From Papilionanthe hookeriana x Papilionanthe teres (Eukaryota > Streptophyta > Magnoliopsida > Asparagales > Orchidaceae): DNA of 64,000 nucleotides. The notes below the pieces were generated by a model. The model ran no database searches, was not told the DNA's origin, and was given only the letters and a program-made list of their open reading frames with translations. This document shows positions 59,985 to 64,000 of the stretch, in pieces; position 1 is the stretch's first letter; every line of letters begins with the position of its first letter. The stretch is taken from assembly GCA_022702705.1 (NCBI GenBank), contig CM040421.1, positions 73,774,121 through 73,838,120 of the forward strand, in the 5' to 3' direction. Made by a program: the position numbers and the translations under genes.

Positions 59985-60345
59985 TAAAATTAAAAATAAA
60001 ATAAAATTAAAATTAAAATTAAATTAAATTAAATTAAATTAAATTAAAACATATTAAATTAAATCAAATTATATTAAATTAAATCAAATTAAATTAAAAT
60101 AAAATTAAATTAAAATTTAAATTAAATTAAATTAAATTAAATTAAATTAATTTAAATTAAATTGAATTAAATCAAATTAAATTAAATTAAATTAAATTAA
60201 ATTAAATTAAATCATATCAAATTAAATTGAATTAAATTAAATTAAATAATAGAATCAAGTTAAAATTAAAATCAAATTAAATTAAACTAAAATTAAAACT
60301 AAACCAAATTAAATTAAATTAAAGTTAAATTGAATTAAAAATAAC
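59985..60345. repeat. (TTAAA)n array in the giant 5' LTR
   Basis: AAATT/TTAAA runs broken by variants such as AAATCAAATT, at the same LTR position as the arrays of the other copies. Confidence 0.92.
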
Positions 60346-62465
60346 ATCACCTAAGACATAAAGAAATTCAAAAAAATAATAATAAAATAAAACAACTTGA
60401 ACACTATTCCAAACTTAAGCCTATTAATTGAAATTAAGTTAAATCATAAATCATTTGAACATCAATTTGCCCTCGAAAGCTTTTGTTGTCACAACTCCTA
60501 AATGGAGTGTTAAGTGAAGTGTTACCTCACTTATAGGATATTCAAATGTCCTAGTTCATTGAGCAAGGTAACAAAACTTGAACTCCCGGACGATTAATTC
60601 ATTTGAATAATTAAATTCTCTTAGACTTAAAATAATCCTAGAAATATTGAAAAGATGTTTAAGATTCGTCTTAAGCACTTCCTCGATATGATAGGATATT
60701 TATAAGAATAATTGAACTTAATTGTTCTTCGATGAAGAAAATCGTCTTCAAACCAAAATACAAGAACCTAGACGTCATAGGAGATGACTAGCTATAGGAT
60801 TAGGAACTTGGTAGAAAACCATAACCCTTCCCTTAGCTTTACCTAGGAATCTGCTTTAAATGCTTAAATATTCTAATTGTGTTTTAAGTGCAGCTTGGGA
60901 TGACGGGAAGACCCTCCAGGTACGCTTTTATTGTAATTTACCTTATTGCAATTTATTTAATCGCATCGCACTTAGTTTTTCTTGCATGATAAACAACTGT
61001 TGCATGAAAACCAAAACCTTTAGGATAGTCCCTAAAATGAAACCAAAATTAAAATTAAAAATCATTACAAAATAAAATTCACCGCCACAACATTTCAAAA
61101 TATAAAACAACTCAAAATTTAATCACAAACAAAACAACAAAACTACAACTACAACTAAATTAAAACGTCTTGTTGGATGATCCGGAATACCTCGGATGAT
61201 GTAACCTACGTGTTGCTAACGGGATTTCCACGGTCTAAATGAAAGTGTGGAACTCATTCAGTTGAGTTTAGCAAATTCATCCGGACTAAGTGAATCCGAT
61301 AAAAATAACGATGCCGAAGGATGGAACCGTGGGATCTTAACCGGTGTTGTTATAATAAAATTTAAGATTTGTTTAATTAAAATATAAAAAAAAAACACCT
61401 GGATTTTAAGATTTTCTCTAAACCAAAACACTTCTCTCATCTCCTGATTTATGATTTCTAAAACTAAACCTCTGCAACAACAAGGAGCTCTGAGCATGGT
61501 GGGCAACACGGCCATCTTCGTCAGTAAAACAATTCTACAGCAGCTAAACATTCCTAGAATTAAACAACAAAGCCATAGGACTTCGAGGAAGTTTGCCTAG
61601 TGCAACATAAATCCTCAACTCTTCGTTAGGCATTTACATGATCATATCATGTAAATTAAGCCCTAACCGGTCTTAGGACTCCGAGGTAATCGTCCGATAC
61701 GACATAAACCCTCACATCTTCGAGGCTATTTGCATGATTTTATCATACGAATATAAGCCCTAACTAAATTAAAATTGGCAAGATCAAAATACTAAATAAA
61801 CATTAGGGCTTTCCTAAATCCAAGCCAAACAATAGGACAGTCGGGAAATTACCAGAGTTCGCTTCGAATCTGTGATTTCTCCTACCTTTCTTCCTTTAGA
61901 TTCCCAAAATAAAGTGTTCCAAATTTGATCCATTCCCTATTGAAATTCCAAAATTCAATCCTTTGAAAACTTAAACTTTGAAATTCTTGAGATCAGAACT
62001 ACTGATTATTATCGAGAGTTTTCTTAGGTGATTCCCGTCGCTTAAGATGTAATTAACTATAGAGGCTTGCCCTTATAGGAATTTTAAGAACCTGAGTAAT
62101 ATAAACCCCGTTAATGTTTTCATATTAAGCGGTGGAACTTGTCGGCTTATAAAATTGGTTTGCGGACCAAACGGATATCACAAATCTCATAGTTTATTTA
62201 ATCGAGCCCCATCATAAGGCAGGTGTCTATTCTTCGGGATAGTATACACGGCTCATGATGCGATGCTCGTTTATATAAACTATTCTGGGATGTGAGATCG
62301 GCTTGATTTCATAACTTAAAATTTTCAAATTTAAAATTATTTTCAAAATCAAATACTACTTTTTAAATTATTTATTTAAATTAAATTTAAAATTCGCCGA
62401 CAACTTCTGTAGGCGACCCCTTTTAAAAAATACAACACTCAACCTAAAAATATGCCGACAACTTC

Positions 62466-62484
62466 TGGCGACTCGGCTGGGGAC
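62466..62484 (+). other. Primer binding site of the giant element
   Basis: TGGCGACTCGGCTGGGGAC, five bases after the LTR end. This form of PBS is known from Ogre/Tat elements; I recall tRNA-Arg as the primer there, but did not check it against a tRNA here. Confidence 0.8.
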
Positions 62485-62975
62485 AATTCCTCTCTCCATT
62501 TTTAATCAGATACTTCTGCTTTCAAAAATCGGTAGTGTATCCATGTCCATAGTGGATCAAACTACCCTTCTTTCCGTTGGAATACTATGTTCATTTCTAC
62601 CTTGAACGAGTATAGCAAACATTCTCTCGGATTTAGGAGCCACTGTTTAGACACCCCTAAACAGAGAGGTTCCGAGATCCTTTTACCTCATTTCTGAGAT
62701 GGGGTAGACCCCCAATAGGTGTTAGTTTAGGAGTGATCCTTCGAGTCGAGAAGTCTTGCATAAGACTTTCTTTTCCTTTCCAACTCTGAATCAGATTCAT
62801 TACCTTCTCTACACCTTTGAACATTCCGTTCTAAATAAACAAACCCTCTAATAAATGACTCTTTTAACAAATATACATGAACAAGAATGTGTTCGGATTA
62901 TTTTCGATTCCTTTCTTTTCGTCCTGATGAGAAGAAGCATAACTCGGGACCGACAATCGAATCTACCCTGCAGAA
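62485..62975 (+). other. Leader of the giant element
   Basis: Untranslated region between PBS and ORF1. It holds short upstream frames, including one at 62855-63040 that overlaps the ORF1 start in another frame. No other feature seen. Confidence 0.6.
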
Positions 62976-63980
62976 ATGGAAGCCCCAAAGCTGATTTTCT
63001 CCTTCACCAATGGACTGGACTTCGCCGTTTACAAGGATGAGCTGCCCGACAATGGGATCATCCGGTTTGGACAAGGATTCGAGAACACAAATGTCAAGAT
63101 CGCTGACGTTACCCTTTTCGCGCTGACAAACAAAGTATCTGAAACTGAGAGACCTTTGATCGAGTTCAACCTTAAGTCAACTCAAGAGTTTCCTCCCCAG
63201 CAAAGGGTTCCCGCTGAGTGGAATGCTACTGTCCAAAGGAGGACTGTTATCTCTACCCCCACTGGTCTAGTCGTCTCTGCACCTACCCCGGCTTCCGCCA
63301 AACTGAAGGGGAAGGAAGTTCAAATTTGTAACGAGCATGTTACCGTGGAGGGTACAGATTTCCGTGCAAGACCTTCTGTTTTTGAAATTGGGTCCAGCTC
63401 AAGGGTTCCACCACTAACACGGACTCGCAGAAGAAACAGAGGTAGGAAGATTGTCGTGAAGGCCGTAGCCGCCGAAGTCGCTTTCTTAGAAGAAATCCCT
63501 GAGTACACACCACTGCCTGAATACATACCATTGCCTGAATATACACCCCTATTGGAAGGAAGTAGATTCCATCCCCTTTCCGCCGCAGAGGATGAGGAAA
63601 ATGTTCGCAAGATTGCTCGCCGCGTTGCCTCAGCTCCGTATATTACAACGATAGCTCGTAAGAAAATGGCCGTAACTACGTCATTTCGCTCGACCGCAAA
63701 CTTTGATAGAGAAGTTAAGCAAAAAGGAAAGGTGCCCCGTATCGAAATTTTAAGAAGGATAGGGTGGGTGCTGACCAAATCCCGTCTTGGGCCGCGAGTA
63801 GAACCTGCTATCGTTGCAGAAAAGCCAAATAAGAGGATGAAAGCTAGTCCGCCTGTCGTTGTTTCAGGACTACAGATTAGGGAGGATACCACCTTCCAAC
63901 ATTTGGCTGACAGACCATCCGGTCCTAAACCTTCTGCTGCTAGAAGGATGGTATGGCGTCCCACTACTCTGGACAATTAA
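62976..63980 (+). CDS. ORF1 of the giant Ogre/Tat-like element (334 aa)
   Basis: An intact frame from the ATG at 62976 (context AGAAATGGA, favourable in plants) to TAA at 63978. It begins MEAPKLIFSFTNGLDFAVYK, and residues 1-70 look folded. Residues 70-150 are proline/serine/threonine rich with a basic patch RTRRRNRGRK at 149-158 that could act in nuclear import or nucleic acid binding. Residues 175-194 hold three imperfect PEYTPL repeats, and the C-terminal half is basic. No retroviral domain is visible. Its place between PBS and the expected gag fits the extra ORF1 of Ogre-type elements, whose function is unknown to me. It is the only long undamaged element ORF in the window, suggesting a young insertion. 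A cellular gene picked up by the element is a less likely alternative. Confidence 0.7.
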   Translation: MEAPKLIFSFTNGLDFAVYKDELPDNGIIRFGQGFENTNVKIADVTLFALTNKVSETERPLIEFNLKSTQEFPPQQRVPAEWNATVQRRTVISTPTGLVVSAPTPASAKLKGKEVQICNEHVTVEGTDFRARPSVFEIGSSSRVPPLTRTRRRNRGRKIVVKAVAAEVAFLEEIPEYTPLPEYIPLPEYTPLLEGSRFHPLSAAEDEENVRKIARRVASAPYITTIARKKMAVTTSFRSTANFDREVKQKGKVPRIEILRRIGWVLTKSRLGPRVEPAIVAEKPNKRMKASPPVVVSGLQIREDTTFQHLADRPSGPKPSAARRMVWRPTTLDN

Positions 63981-64000
63981 GATTAAAACAACAACTCGAG

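Larger units (their letters stand above)
56255..62460 (+). mobile_element. Giant 5' LTR, remaining 6.2 kb
   Basis: Continues the LTR after the inverted solo LTR and ends CCTAAAAATATGCCGACA at 62460, directly before the PBS. Total LTR without the insert is about 7468 bp. GC-rich at 57120-58160, then AT-rich, then a TTAAA array, then a unique last part shared with 20620-22300. The many short frames of the GC-rich part are not conserved in frame among copies. Confidence 0.92.
47548..64000 (+). mobile_element. Giant-LTR Ogre/Tat-like retrotransposon (left part)
   Basis: 5' LTR (47548-48809 and 56255-62460), PBS at 62466, leader, and ORF1 at 62976-63980, all in plus orientation, running off the right edge. 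A very long LTR, an extra ORF ahead of gag and a TGGCGACTCxGCTGGGGA-type PBS are the hallmarks I associate with Ogre/Tat elements. gag-pol is not in view, so the lineage is inference. Target: post-pol ORF b of E2 (flank ATTGT at 47543-47547). Confidence 0.85.

Noticed and set aside
63320..63976. 218-aa minus-strand frame
   Set aside because: Antisense shadow of ORF1 in GC-richer DNA; no motif and no start context.

Overview
The window is plant nuclear heterochromatin. It consists almost entirely of nested, decaying Ty3/gypsy LTR retrotransposons. I found no intact cellular protein gene, no tRNA, rRNA or CRISPR array, and no prokaryotic signal. The organism is a flowering plant with a repeat-rich genome. 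The species cannot be told from the sequence. The evidence is gag, protease, RT, RNase H and integrase remnants of the Athila/Tat branch, Athila-type primer binding sites (AGTTTTTGGCGCCGTTG), and LTRs of about 7.45 kb like those of Ogre/Tat elements.

Layout. 1-1864: a decaying minus-strand ORF of another gypsy-type element. 1865-5739: low-gene DNA with a (CT)n array, an LTR-like promoter and a foldback/MITE-like hairpin. 5740-6042: an old fragment of the giant LTR. 6043-30782: Athila-like element E1 on the minus strand, with 3' LTR, two post-pol ORFs, a tandem TRIPLICATION of RNase H/integrase, RT, protease, gag and a truncated 5' LTR. E1 is itself interrupted by an LTR-PBS insert (17577-19166) and by a 7452-bp solo giant LTR (20620-28071, target duplication TCCAT). 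30783-34882: a second minus-strand Athila-like element, E3 (gag, part of protease, 5' LTR). 34883-47547: plus-strand Athila-like element E2, inserted in the E3 LTR and nearly complete up to its second post-pol ORF. Its 5' LTR holds a 3.3-kb composite patch that looks like templated break repair. 47548-64000: a giant Ogre/Tat-like element on the plus strand, inserted in E2's last ORF. Its 5' LTR is split by a second, inverted 7440-bp solo LTR of the same family (48810-56249, target duplication AACCC). PBS, leader and an intact 334-aa ORF1 follow, and the element runs off the right edge.

How the parts work together. In each Athila-like element, gag-protease-RT-RNase H-integrase is read from the LTR promoter. 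After pol lie two further ORF modules of the putative plant transposon protein type. A feature I do not know from the literature is that the LTR and each post-pol module begin with a GC-rich dyad or hairpin repeat, followed 20-80 bp later by a TATAAATA/TTTAAA box. The dyad sequence is specific to each element but shared within it. Spacing from box to ATG is matched between E1 and E2 (about 40 bp for the first module, about 340 bp for the second). This suggests internal promoters or another repeated control module.

None of the Athila-like copies can be autonomous. E2 carries many in-frame stops, mostly explained by C-to-T changes. E1 has lost catalytic aspartates in protease and RNase H, and E3 is truncated. 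The giant element's ORF1 is intact, so it is probably the youngest full insertion. All boundaries were read by eye; identities are impressions, not computed values.
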